From NCBI GenBank assembly GCA_014885115.2, contig WKLE02002398.1, positions 1 to 30,060 on the forward strand: a stretch of 30,060 nucleotides of DNA, given 5' to 3'. This stretch comes from Asterionellopsis glacialis (Eukaryota > Bacillariophyta > Plagiogrammaphyceae > Rhaphoneidales > Asterionellopsidaceae). The position numbers and the translations under genes are program-made. The notes beneath the pieces were generated by a model. That model did no database searches and was not told the origin of the DNA. It saw nothing but the letters and a program-made list of their open reading frames with translations. Shown in pieces: positions 10,131 to 20,380 of the stretch. Numbering within the stretch: position 1 is the first letter of the stretch; each line of letters opens with the position of its first letter.

Positions 10131-11575
10131 ATGAAAATTTACATTATTTGCTTCATTTTATTAACGATTGCAATCCTGGGTTTATATTATTATAACTGGA
10201 GGTTAGTACAGTATCAAGCTTCTCGCTTAGCTTTGTCAAAAAGTCAGCTAACAACATGCGAATCAAAACCAAGCCTTTTCGAAGATGTCATCTCCATGCT
10301 TTCCGGTAAGAAATTCTAAACAGAGTCCTTGCGCTGAACTACAACCACCTACTCAACCCTCAAGACTTGAATTCCCTTTACAGTCTCGAATCTCATTTAT
10401 GAATTGGCTTTCCTTGATCGATGGGCAGACTTTCCCAAGGGAAGCGTCAAGAATCCAGATTTTCTCCAAAAGCTTCCCAAGACTGCGCCAGAGGTGTTAG
10501 CCTGGTTCAAGGGAAATATGAATTTACTAAAACAGTACGAGTTTGCAACAAGACGGAAGTATGACACTGAATTTGACCTGAAAACTCTTGAAAATATTTT
10601 ATCCGCTGGAAAATGTGCTTGCTTTAACACAAGCAAAACTCTCGAAGTATTTGAAGATAGTTCTGCCTTCAATGGAATGAAATCAGAAATCGTGTATGGT
10701 ATTACAAAAAATCCTGATCAAAAGCGCATCACAATTGTGTTTCGCGGCAGTCAAAACAAAAAGGACTGGAGCACGAATTTAAAAGCTGCCACAATTCCAA
10801 TGAATTCGACACTACTACAACAAGCAATCCCATCACCCGACAACATTCTTCTCGACAAATTCGTTGGTGTTGACGTTCATTCAGGGCTATTCAACTATCT
10901 TTTTAGACCAGCTGAAAATGATCTTGGCAAAGATAGCCTTAAGTTTGCACAAATAATGGAGGATGCTACTAGGCTACTCGCGAGTAATCCTGACTTTTCT
11001 TTGTGGTTTACTGGTCACAGTTTAGGTAAGCTTGTATAATGTGTAAAGCATCAAATCTTTTTGCTTTGAAAGAATTTACCTCAAGTTTCTTCCCCCCTCC
11101 TGCATGGATCAAAATATTAGGTGCCGCCCTTGCCACGTTGGCAGCAACTGCAGCAGCAATTAGCAACGACATCCCCAAACCGGTTCAACTAGTAACATTT
11201 GGGTCACCACATGTTGGTAAAGATGATTTCGTACAGGCATTTCAAAACCTTGAGCAAAAAGAGCGTATTAAACATCTTCGGATCACTACCAACGATGATT
11301 TGGTTCCTCAATTATTTGGTTTGATAGGATATCGTCATACTGGCCTCCACTTCAATCTTAGAAGAAGAATTTTGAAAAGCACAGATACGTTCTTTATTTC
11401 GAGGTCAAGAATAAATGGCTTTTTATTTTGGACGAACAAAATGAGAGTCCCACTTTCGCAAATAACAGGTCGCTGGAGTCATCATAGACTTGAGGAATAT
11501 AGCAGACGGCTTTTTTCGTGCAAATCTTCACTTGAGAGTCTTACGATGGATGAACTTTATGACAGTGTGCTTTGA
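10131..11575 (+). CDS. Class 3 (fungal/plant-type) lipase with N-terminal membrane anchor
   Basis: Three exons: 10131-10305, 10384-11025, 11121-11575, with introns of 78 and 95 nt (GTAAG..CAG and GTAAG..TAG, both phase 1). The spliced frame is 423 codons without a stop. Residues 3-22 form a hydrophobic helix, a signal anchor or uncleaved signal. The alpha/beta-hydrolase core has IVFRGSQ (oxyanion region) and the nucleophile elbow GHSLGAALATL with Ser271; intron 2 interrupts this motif after the first base of its last Gly codon. VTFGSPHVG follows, then a likely Asp332 in NDDLVP, and His394 in HHRLEEY, as in plant class 3 lipases. It hydrolyses acylglycerol or membrane-lipid ester bonds; the substrate cannot be read from sequence. 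It is the last gene before the CpG-poor block, and its own CpG content is normal. Confidence 0.88.
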
Positions 11576-13739
11576 GTTGTAACACAATATAAAGTAGAAA
11601 CCATATATTATAATGGAAAGACATCTCATTTATGTTGATATAGATCAGTGTGCAATCTTTTTAGTAGAGAAAGATTCTTGGGCACACTTGTTGCATGAAA
11701 TCTAGCATGCATTATCGTCGTGGTGCTGCTGGTCCATCATGTTGTGTGGGATTGTTATTGGATAGGTTGATACTGTGGATACTTGTAAGAGTTACTTTGT
11801 ATTGTTTACCAACAATTTTGTGTCTTCGTTGTGTATCTTGCTTGTGTCCAAATGCCAGCTTGCTTTTAAAGAATGTGTTGTAGAATGAATGACAAGGGGA
11901 TCATGCTTTTCCATGAATATTTTCTTCTTCTGTCTTGAAGTGTATGTGTGAATTGGTCTGTCTTGAGGGCTTTAGGTTCTTGAATGGAATTTTGTGTTTG
12001 AGTGGATGTTTATTATGTGGACAATGATTGTTGTGATGCCAATGCTATTGAAAGAGTGGCAAAAACAAGTTCTGGAGTGGTCTCATCCTCATCTTCTTGG
12101 TAGAATGTTCCTTTGGAAGAACAAGAAGATAAACAAGTTAGGAGATTACAATATACTGATGGCAACAGTAGCTAATAGCCAGATTAAGGTTTCCACTTAC
12201 TGGTGCAACAAGTGTTGTCAACTCAGTGTGCTTGTAAAGACACTACTTATAGGCTGTGGCCTGGCCTTAGCTCATCAGAACACCATCCATGAAGTGTGGG
12301 AAACCTTTCAAGACAAACCATCATTGGATTCTTTATTCATTACAAGAATCACCAGGTCAATTATTGTTGTAGAGATACAGTAGTAAAGGTTTGAAAAGTT
12401 TGTTGATAACAGGTGTTTTAGTTGGAAAATACATGAAAATAAATGAGCATCATTTTAAATTTGAAAATGTGGTGATTAGGAGTATGAATCCTGTTGTTTT
12501 TCTATTTAAATAGTATAGGATAGTATAGGTGTATACAAATCATACTCTTCCTATCTCTACATATCTGTCTCAAACTATTTTTTTATGGTATAATTCTCTG
12601 CTGCTACCAAAGTTTCTATTTTAATTTCTTCATTTTTTATTGTAACTCTTCATATTTGTGAGTGGTGTTATGTGAATGTATCACACACGCTTTACTTTGA
12701 ACTCTCATTACTTCTATGCAGTAGCATGTGTGTATTTTCATAAAATTGATGCAATATTTACCATCTTTTAGAGACTGCTTCTTTATAGTTTAATAGCAAT
12801 TTAGATTTTAGCAGGAAGTTAGTCTATTAGGACATTGTGTCTGTCAGTAATGAATTAGTCTGAATTTTACTATAGGTAGCCTGTATACATCTGCTTCTAA
12901 TTTTTAGGAATATGACTGAGACAAGATGATGATATAAAAAATGCAATCCACACCAGCCAGCAGGTACCAAACAAGATATTCTCAGAAAAACCAGAGTACA
13001 GCAGGTAAAAGGGGGAATTCAAAAATGGGAAAATAACTAACCAGGAAGCAACAATGATAATAAAGTGTGTCAATTAGAGTTGAAAACATACAGAGAAAGT
13101 TCTTTGTCAGAAATAGAGGAGACTTTCACCATTGTTTACTTCAGTAATAGATACTTCTTATAGTAGTAGTAATAGTAGTAGTTTTTGAACACCACTACAC
13201 CATCATATGAGGAGTTTAGGTGACATTTGGACTGGTACATATATACTACCTGTGTGCAAGGAGGTGCAAGAGTAGTTTTACATAGCGGTGTAACAATATT
13301 TTACTTACTTCTTCTCAAATTTTATTGCCAAATAAAAATATATTCAAAGTAGTGTTATCAAAGAGTGAAAAGATGTGATTCTTCTTTCATCTGTGAAATG
13401 TGATTTTGTATTATAATGAGAATTGTTGCTATACTATTTCTTAAATAATGGTGAATGACTGATCATTTCAAATAAACTACCTTTTTAATTGGATGTGTAG
13501 TTATTTGAACACCATAAAATTTTTACAGACCACTTTTGAGTTTTCAAATATAACAAAAAAAGGAGATATTTTGAAATTATATTCAACTATAACTGGGTTA
13601 AGAGTACATGCAGCCTGTTCACAATAAATACTTTTACAAACAGCATTTTGACAGTAGTGGAATATTTTATATGGTAGTCATTTGTTGTTCATAAGATAAA
13701 CATATTGAAATAAATAGGAGAACCTAGTGTCACTGTAGT

Positions 13740-13805
13740 TTTGTGGAATATAATAGTATTGTAACCAAATGCTTTGTGGAATATAATAGTATTGTAACCA
13801 AATGC
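13740..13805. repeat. 33-bp tandem duplication, two identical copies
   Basis: A 33-base unit beginning TTTGTGGAATATAATAG is repeated exactly once, head to tail (13740-13772 and 13773-13805). No difference between the copies is seen, so the duplication is recent relative to the decay of the surrounding block. Confidence 0.9.
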
Positions 13806-15657
13806 TACAGCAAAATTGATTTTTAATTTAAATCTGGTATATCATGTGTGTCAAACCATATTTTGTAGATATATAGAGGGTGAATCAATTTAATGGTTTG
13901 CACCATGCAGCACCCACCAGGCAGATTGGAGGGCTAGCTGGAGTACTGTATAAGATATATTCATAGTACATACTAATCTCTTTGAGATATAGAAGCTTTA
14001 AAAGCTTCAAAAGCAGAATATTTTGGTGTCATACTTAAACTACTACATCACAGGTGAAAGCTTCAACCATCCATATTACAACAGAGATAAATATTAAATT
14101 CTAGTTTTAAAAGCTTCAGATCTATGTGTTAAACCATCATGATACATGGTATAAAACACATCCACCTGCTAACAAGAAAAATAGTAGCAGCAAGAAAATC
14201 ATTTTTTTCATCCTGTTAGCAATGCATCATCTACAATAAAATGGATAGGACAAACAACAAGGAGTAAGGATCAAGTAAATATATAAAGAAATATATACTT
14301 TTTGGTAAACAAAAAATCAATAATAAAATTAGGCAATGATATCTAATATATGCTAACAGTATTCATTGTAGTGTCTGTGTTTCTCTTCACCTGGTGCCAC
14401 ACATGAACAAAATTAAAACTGCTACTTTGATTGTCAAGCAACAGCACCTTATAGTATGAGAGTGGTCAAATTAATGGTGGTAGATATATTGAATAGTACT
14501 ATATGCACAAAAGTCTGTTCTAACAGGAAATCTGAAAAATTCTACCAGACAGATGGATGCAGAAATATCAAGAAATTTAGATATGATCATCATGATTGAT
14601 GCCACAAAAGAGGTCTTGTTCCTAAAAAAATGTTACATAGTTGCTACAAGATTTTATAATAACAAGAGTTATATCATTCATCCAACCTTTTTCTGGAAGG
14701 GCGGTGTTATTCTGCAAAGAAAGCAATGGGTGCATAGTGACTTTTCCTAGTAATTGAATTTTGTGTTGATGGTTTAGAGAGGTACTTTAATGGGTGTATT
14801 GCACCAAATGTCAAGAATATTTCTCAATTCAACTTTCATTTGGGATGTCAAAGAAGAATCAATCTCACTGCTTAAGAAAAAGAAGTGCAAATGGTTTATG
14901 TATTGTAACATTATGGTACCTCAGGGATTAGCCCTTTTTGTTATTGTTGTTTTGTCTGTTTGCCATTTGTGTATGATTACTGTTAGTAACTTGATTCAGT
15001 CTATAGGAGAATGTAAATCTAAATATATTTGACTAGGTGGAGAGTAATGCCAATTGCTCTCTTTACTTGTTTATAGGTGTCTTTGTTCAGCGATAATAAT
15101 TCACCTGTACCTTGTCTAGCAATTTGGACTGTTGCTAGCTTGACTATAATACAATTCAGTTTTACATATCTCTCCTACTCAATTATATTGTAGTTGAATC
15201 CTGATGGTCTTCCTCCCATCAATAATTGTTGAGTTCAAAAGGAATAGTACTGATAACTTTGCAAATCTTAGATTTGATATCACATAATCCCTACAGGTTC
15301 TGTTCATTATTGTGGTGAACCAGTATTGGGCAAGATATCTTGCAATTCAAGATTGATTATTTTGAGATTGGCTTGTTGTAAGAAGATGATGGGAGGCTTC
15401 TAGACTGTCTGCTTGATTTTAAAACAATGCTTTTCCTTTGTTGTAGTTACAAAAATAAAACCACCAGGAGTACAAAGTGCACCACCTGCCTGAAGATCCA
15501 ATTTTCCCCTAAAGTCCTTAATTTGTAAGCAGGGGTCCAGGTAGTGTATGCTTATACTACATGTTGTGTCAGGAAAATATAGCATATTAGCTACAGCTTG
15601 ATAGGCAAACACTTCTTTTTGGAGTTGTTCCATCTAGTTGTGGTACTACCATAAATT

Positions 15658-15903
15658 ATGTATCTGTTGCTCTATTTTAGAAAAAATGATCTTTTTGGTA
15701 TAGGAGTTGTAGATGAAACAGTTTTCTCTAGAGGATTTCTTCAAGGAGGCATGGGGCAAGAGATAAGGATTAGCATGCTACCAAGTAAGAAAGATAGAAG
15801 AAGATGCAAGGTCATAGACAAAGGTTTTGCTGTGATTATGGATCACTTTTGGACAATTACTACAAATTTGGTATCTACAGATGCAAGGATGACGGGATAC
15901 TAG
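15658..15903 (+). pseudogene. Doubtful piggyBac-type transposase fragment
   Basis: An 81-codon frame inside the CpG-poor block. It has GVVDET, about 20 residues later RISMLPSKKDR, and ends with STDARMTGY. PiggyBac (DDE_Tnp_1_7) transposases have the same order: a D-E-T/S motif, a (Y)MPxKP segment, then (C/S)DxKTGY. There is no continuation in the same frame, and neighbouring frames are broken. The resemblance is weak and could be chance in an AT-rich frame. Confidence 0.2.
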
Positions 15904-17207
15904 AATGTTGTAAGCACTACAATTTAATTTTATTTACTAAGAATTGAAAATAAATAGGATCAGGGGAATCAGACATCAGCTTAGTTTCCCAGAAAAGATG
16001 ACATGTTCCAGCATGAGCAAAACAAGTTTTTGTGACAGTGGTAGCTACATACACTGTCGAGATACATGACAAAAAGTAATATTTTAATAATAAATACTCA
16101 CTCTGCTTATGAAAATTTCTACATAGTTTATATGTAGTGTATGAGTCATTTATACAAAGAAATGCAATCCAGCAAGAATGCTCCAAAAAATGGGTAGGCA
16201 TCCTTGGAAGTCAGAGGAAGAACAACAACTTAAATGTTTTCTCTGGCTCAGCACTTACTTTGTACCACCAAAACAATTTCTTAAATCCACCATATTAACA
16301 AATTATGATAAAATGTCAAAATTGTTTTTTTTTTTCAGTTTGTGAAAAAAATAAAATGTTTAAAATTAAATTTTATTCCAGCAATTATTGAAGGAAACTG
16401 GACTTGCATCATCCTCAAAACATTAATTCAACTCCAAAAGATTCTAGTAGAAATTGGTTGCTGTTTTAGTGGCAGTTCAAAAAAGGGACTGGTTGAAAAT
16501 GGTTCAATTCTGGTTGGAATATATTCAACGTAAAAATTGTGATAGCTCTGTGAAAAATGCTATAGGATATTTTAATTACACTTTCTGCTGTGTTCTCTAG
16601 TTGGAGCAGTGTAACCATACCCATGTCAGTAGGGTAGGAAGACTTTGTAGCAAGTGGTGTGAATAACTTCAGCTGTTGGATTAGTTCTTTGGGACTCAAA
16701 ATTTTGGGAGATGTCACATGCCAGCAGCACTGAGATGGTGACAGATTCCCATTCAATCCTGGAACATACCAAGGAGGGGGTCACCATATTGAGTAAGACA
16801 AAAAAAATTTCAGAAAGGCTGCAACATTGTGGTGGACTAGGTTAGTACTAGTTCAAACACAAGAGGAGAAAACAAGTTTTCAGGCTGACACAATTAGGGC
16901 ATGGACATTTGGATCAAATAGTCAAAGTGATTGAAAATAGTGGATCCAAAATAAGATATTCTTGTGAAAAGATTTAGAAAAAAAGTGTTGATATCAAAAC
17001 TGAAAATCCAAAAAAGGGATTCCCAATGGTAACAGAAAGGTGGGTAACTATAACAAAGTTTAAAATTGTAGATGAATTTTGAGATATAGCAGTGTGATGA
17101 TATGAAGGTGAGAAGATACACCAACAATTCCATTATAGAAGCAAGCTATTACTCTATGAGAAGGGAACAAAAAAAGTCCTTTTTTTGATAATTTGGAAAC
17201 TCATAAT

Positions 17208-17344
17208 TGTCTTATTGTAGTTGTAGTTGTTGCATTTATTGTACTTGTTGCAGTTATTGTAGTTGTTGTAGGTGTTGTTGTTATTGTAGTTATTGTAGTT
17301 GTTATAGGTGTTGTTGTAGGTGTTGTAGGTGTTGTAGGTGTAGG

Positions 17345-17381
<37 letters not shown>

Positions 17382-17575
17382 AGTTGTTGTTAGTTGTTGT
17401 TAGTTGTTGTTAGTTGTTGTTAGTTGTTGTTAGTTGTTGTTAGTTGTTGTTAGTTGTTAGTTTTTAATTGTGAGTTGTTAGTTCTTAGTTGCTAGTTGCT
17501 AGTTGTGAGTTGTGAGTTGTGAGTTGTTAGTTGTTAGTTGTGAGTTGTGAGTTGTAAGTTGTTAGTTGGTGATGA
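17208..17575. repeat. GTT-based micro/minisatellite tract
   Basis: A continuous G/T-rich tract on the + strand. It starts as irregular (GTT/GTA) triplets (17208-17344), becomes pure (GTT)n of about 12 units (17345-17381), and then seven exact copies of the 10-mer TAGTTGTTGT (17381-17450) with an eighth partial copy. It ends as heptamers of type GTTGT(G/T)A with small variants (about 17465-17570). The long Val-rich forward frame across it is an artefact of the repeat. Confidence 0.92.
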
Positions 17576-19054
17576 TAGTATAGTTAACTTTGATGACTCC
17601 TGTAACAGTGTGATGTAGTCATATTTTTCAGTGGGTAGGACATTGTGTATTGTTGGTCTATGTCCCCTCTAATAGTACTACTAAAACTGAATGATACCAC
17701 TGTTACTTGGGTATATGGGAACAGACCAAAAATCTAAAATAACCAAGAAGCATGTTTTATTTCCTGAAATTGGTCCCATTTTTGTTGTAAATCTTTATTC
17801 CTCTTAGAAGGTGCACACTTTAATTTTGCCCAAAATGTGATGTAGCATTTCAGTTCAAAATATGGCCTTTTTTGCCCATTCTTCCATCTGTCTCATTCCT
17901 ATTTCTCACTATCCCCACATTTTTGCAATTCCAAATGATGTAGAAATTAAAAAGTAAGTTTTTGTCTCTTCTTGTTCAAAATTTTGTCTGTTTTTGTACA
18001 AAAAAAGATTCAGTCATGTATCATAAACAGAAAAAAACAAATCATATCCCTACTTGTTTTTGATGTTTTTTTAATGACATTGTGCACCTCACAAACATGG
18101 AGAATTGCTGATGACTCCCAACACCCAACAAGTAACATGTATGAGGAATACCTAGTAAGCAGTTAATCACTCACTCCTCCTCATCATAATTCTACTTACA
18201 CCAGTTGATAGAAATAACATACCAAGATTATGCCAAGTTTTGCCAAGCAGCTGCACTTGCTGCAGTGTGGAGAAGAAAAGAATGACAAGGAGAAAGGACT
18301 GTGCATGATTTTTGAACAGGTCTGGAACAGGTTATGTGGTTAGACTCCAACTTCTCATTCTTACCAAAATTTTGTAGCTCAAATTTCTAATTCCTACTTT
18401 TTTGGCCTGTTTTCAAGTTGCAGTCTAACCTCATCAGCTATTAAATCACCTTGATCTCAACTGCTAATTCCTCATTTTCTTCATTTTTGCTAAAGTGATT
18501 GTGATGGTCATATTGAATACCATGATATTGTTGAATACAAACAAAAGTTTAAAGATATAGGACGTACAAGTAATTTGTTTCTAGTGGCACCAACATAATA
18601 TCTTTTGTTCATACATCTTTGGTTCAAAGAAAAGTGTAGGTATTTTTTGCTGCATCCAACCTTTTAGACTGATGTACAGTAGGTAGTCTATTTAATTCTG
18701 AACTCCTCTAACCCTACATACCAGTCATCCATAAACCTCCTCTTTTCCCCACCCAACTTGCACCATAAGTGCAGCAAAACCCACATGGCAGGTACCCAGA
18801 TAGGAAGACTTGGATATCTAGTATAAAGGCAAACTTTATAACAATTGATGGTAAATTTTATCCAAGAAGCTATTCTCTAGAGAGGCAGGAATCAATAATT
18901 AACTGCAATGCCCTCTTTAAGAACAAAAGGGGGAAATATGAAATATACCTGTGTGCTGGGTAAAATAGTCTTTACTCAGTTTCTTTTCAGAACTTGTTTG
19001 TGCTAGCAAACTAAGTTCTTGGTGTTATTGTCTTTTCTTCTCCCATCAGCTTTC

Positions 19055-19190
19055 TTGGCATGTACCTTCGCCTTGTCCCCCTTCACCTCTTTGCCCTTTT
19101 CTCTTTCACCTCTTTCCCTTTCACACAACCTCTCTTCCCCTTCTTTACACCTACTCCCCCCGACCCCCTTACCCTCCACCAAACAGTGTA
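19055..19190. repeat. Polypyrimidine tract at right edge of the CpG-poor block
   Basis: About 130 bases dominated by C and T on the + strand, with runs of C5-C6 and CTCTTTCC-type units. The first two CpGs after the desert (19069, 19161) lie in it. Ordinary sequence resumes just downstream. Confidence 0.75.
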
Positions 19191-19200
19191 ATTGAGCTCA

Positions 19201-19574
19201 TTGGTATGAGAAAACATCTCGCATCAGCGTTAAGGAATATTGGTTGTTTCTAGAGTACAGGTTGACTTGAACCAACGTGAGGAGTAAAACTTTAACTTGT
19301 TGTTCATGATCATGATCATTTTTGACATTATCTCACTTGACCGTGATGATGAAAAACAATAGTTTAGGAAACGTCTGTCCGTGCCCGGTGCGCTAAAGTC
19401 CGATTAACCGAAACCCAAACGAAAGGGACTCCGTCTCTTCCGGCAGGACTCTCTAGAGTCTACGCGTACTCCGTAAAGATTTGAGATTATCTTTTGGAGA
19501 CGCTTGTTACTGGAGACATTTTTTAGTTTGTTTGTTGTAACAGAGTGCAGACACACACAAAGAGATAAGAAAGC
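19201..19574. promoter_or_regulatory. Upstream region of the VOC gene
   Basis: CpG frequency returns to normal here. It contains CTCTAGAG (19451-19458) and an ACACACA stretch close to the start codon. No gene is supported. It is presumably the promoter and leader of the downstream gene (inference). Confidence 0.4.
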
Positions 19575-19952
19575 ATGGCAGCAACACTGGGAAGTCGATT
19601 GAGTAGAGTTGTCCTTATGGTTCGAGGATCGGAGGGAATCAACCGAGCTGTAGATTTTTATCACAAAGGTCTTGGCCTTGCTGTTGTTCGACATACAGAT
19701 GAATGGGCAGAACTTTCAACTGCCAACAATGTTGGAGTGAACTTGCAAGCTGTAGATAGTGAGGCACAGTTAAGTACGGGGTACTCTCCTCTTTTGAATT
19801 TCGAAGTGAACGATATGGATTCTGTAGTTGCAACATGTGCTCAGCTTGGAGGACACTTGGACGGTCCAATTCAATATCCTGCTCATGGGAAAGTAGCAGC
19901 CTTACGGTCTCCCGATGGACATATGATCGGTCTCTATGAGCCGCATGTTTGA
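19575..19952 (+). CDS. Glyoxalase/bleomycin-resistance (VOC) superfamily protein
   Basis: 125 residues, single exon, starting with MAATLGSRLSRVVLMV. Two beta-alpha-beta-beta-beta modules typical of VOC proteins are visible: the first with AVDFYHKGLGLAVV and WAELST, the second with LLNFEVNDMDSVVATCAQLGG, ending RSPDGHMIGLYEP. Glu122 in LYEP sits where the last metal ligand usually lies. The first-strand His ligand of glyoxalase I is not seen (VVLMV), so a classical lactoylglutathione lyase activity is doubtful. The length fits a single VOC domain with no targeting signal, suggesting a cytosolic protein. Its substrate is unknown. It is the first gene right of the CpG-poor block. Confidence 0.88.
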   Translation: MAATLGSRLSRVVLMVRGSEGINRAVDFYHKGLGLAVVRHTDEWAELSTANNVGVNLQAVDSEAQLSTGYSPLLNFEVNDMDSVVATCAQLGGHLDGPIQYPAHGKVAALRSPDGHMIGLYEPHV

Positions 19953-20380
19953 TATAGTCAACAGTGTTTTCTCGAGATGGGCGTAGTATTGGATGATACA
20001 ATAGAATCAATTATGTTACATTTAAAGCCGCATGTCAAGTGGAATCTAATATCCAGTGCAATTCGGATTATATTTTCACGCAAACAGACGCAATGATATT
20101 GATAACTACGTCTTACCTATCGTGGTTTGGGTGATCAGAGCAAAGTGTCACCTATTAAAGTATAGAAAGCCTGGTGCGGACGAAAAATATACGTAACCAC
20201 CCTGTAATGTAAAATATTTTGACATTGAGGACCAGAAAAAATCTGTGCAAGTGGCGCAAGAATAACAGGATGCAAACAGTTTCTCTCCTTCTAAACATCT
20301 AATATAATATGATGGATTTCTGTTTTATAGGGTGGTAGCACCACCGTCGTAGTAGGAAAAATTCTTCTAATAAAATCAAG
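19953..20380. other. Intergenic region between convergent genes, nothing recognised
   Basis: About 430 bases between the VOC stop and the stop of the opposing HhH-protein gene. No frame, RNA gene or repeat is supported. It probably holds both 3' untranslated ends. Confidence 0.4.

Larger units (their letters stand above)
11576..19200. other. CpG-depleted, AT-rich gene-poor block (probable old silenced DNA)
   Basis: Nothing here is a convincing gene. The longest forward frame (11994-12383, 129 codons) matches no family I know and is rich in Trp/Met. From 11828 to 19068 I counted only eight CG dinucleotides (near 12688, 13286, 14702, 15091, 15893, 16058, 16529, 18563), although CAG, CTG, TG and CA are common. 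Flanking noncoding DNA has several per 100 bases (for example six in 28801-28920). Sampled lines are about 22-30% GC. The borders are sharp: the lipase exon on the left and the VOC upstream region on the right have ordinary CpG. The reading is long-term CpG methylation with deamination of a repeat-derived segment (inference). Visible contents are GTT satellites, a 33-bp tandem duplication, a polypyrimidine tract, and a doubtful transposase fragment. Confidence 0.8.

Noticed and set aside
10306..11120. Lipase read as three separate genes or as a frameshifted pseudogene
   Set aside because: Both breaks coincide with GT..AG introns of ordinary length whose removal restores one frame and the GHSLG-A motif.
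11994..12383. 129-codon frame in the CpG-poor block
   Set aside because: Unusual amino-acid content (many Trp, Met, Ile), no motif, and no neighbouring exons. Long frames can arise because CGA-to-TGA decay affects the three frames unequally.
14553..15032. Two frames in the same phase, possibly one broken gene
   Set aside because: The link between them has several stops and neither half resembles a known protein.
15400..15633. 77-codon minus-strand frame in the CpG-poor block
   Set aside because: It reads smoothly as protein but matches nothing I know and has no support from neighbouring exons.
17193..17393. Val-rich 66-codon frame
   Set aside because: Pure product of the GTT satellite.
11576..19200. 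Organelle DNA insertion (mitochondrial or plastid)
   Set aside because: The AT-richness suggested it, but no recognisable organelle gene, tRNA or rRNA was seen.
11576..19200. LTR retrotransposon with intact ends
   Set aside because: I could not find matching terminal repeats or a polymerase domain; a computed self-alignment would be decisive.
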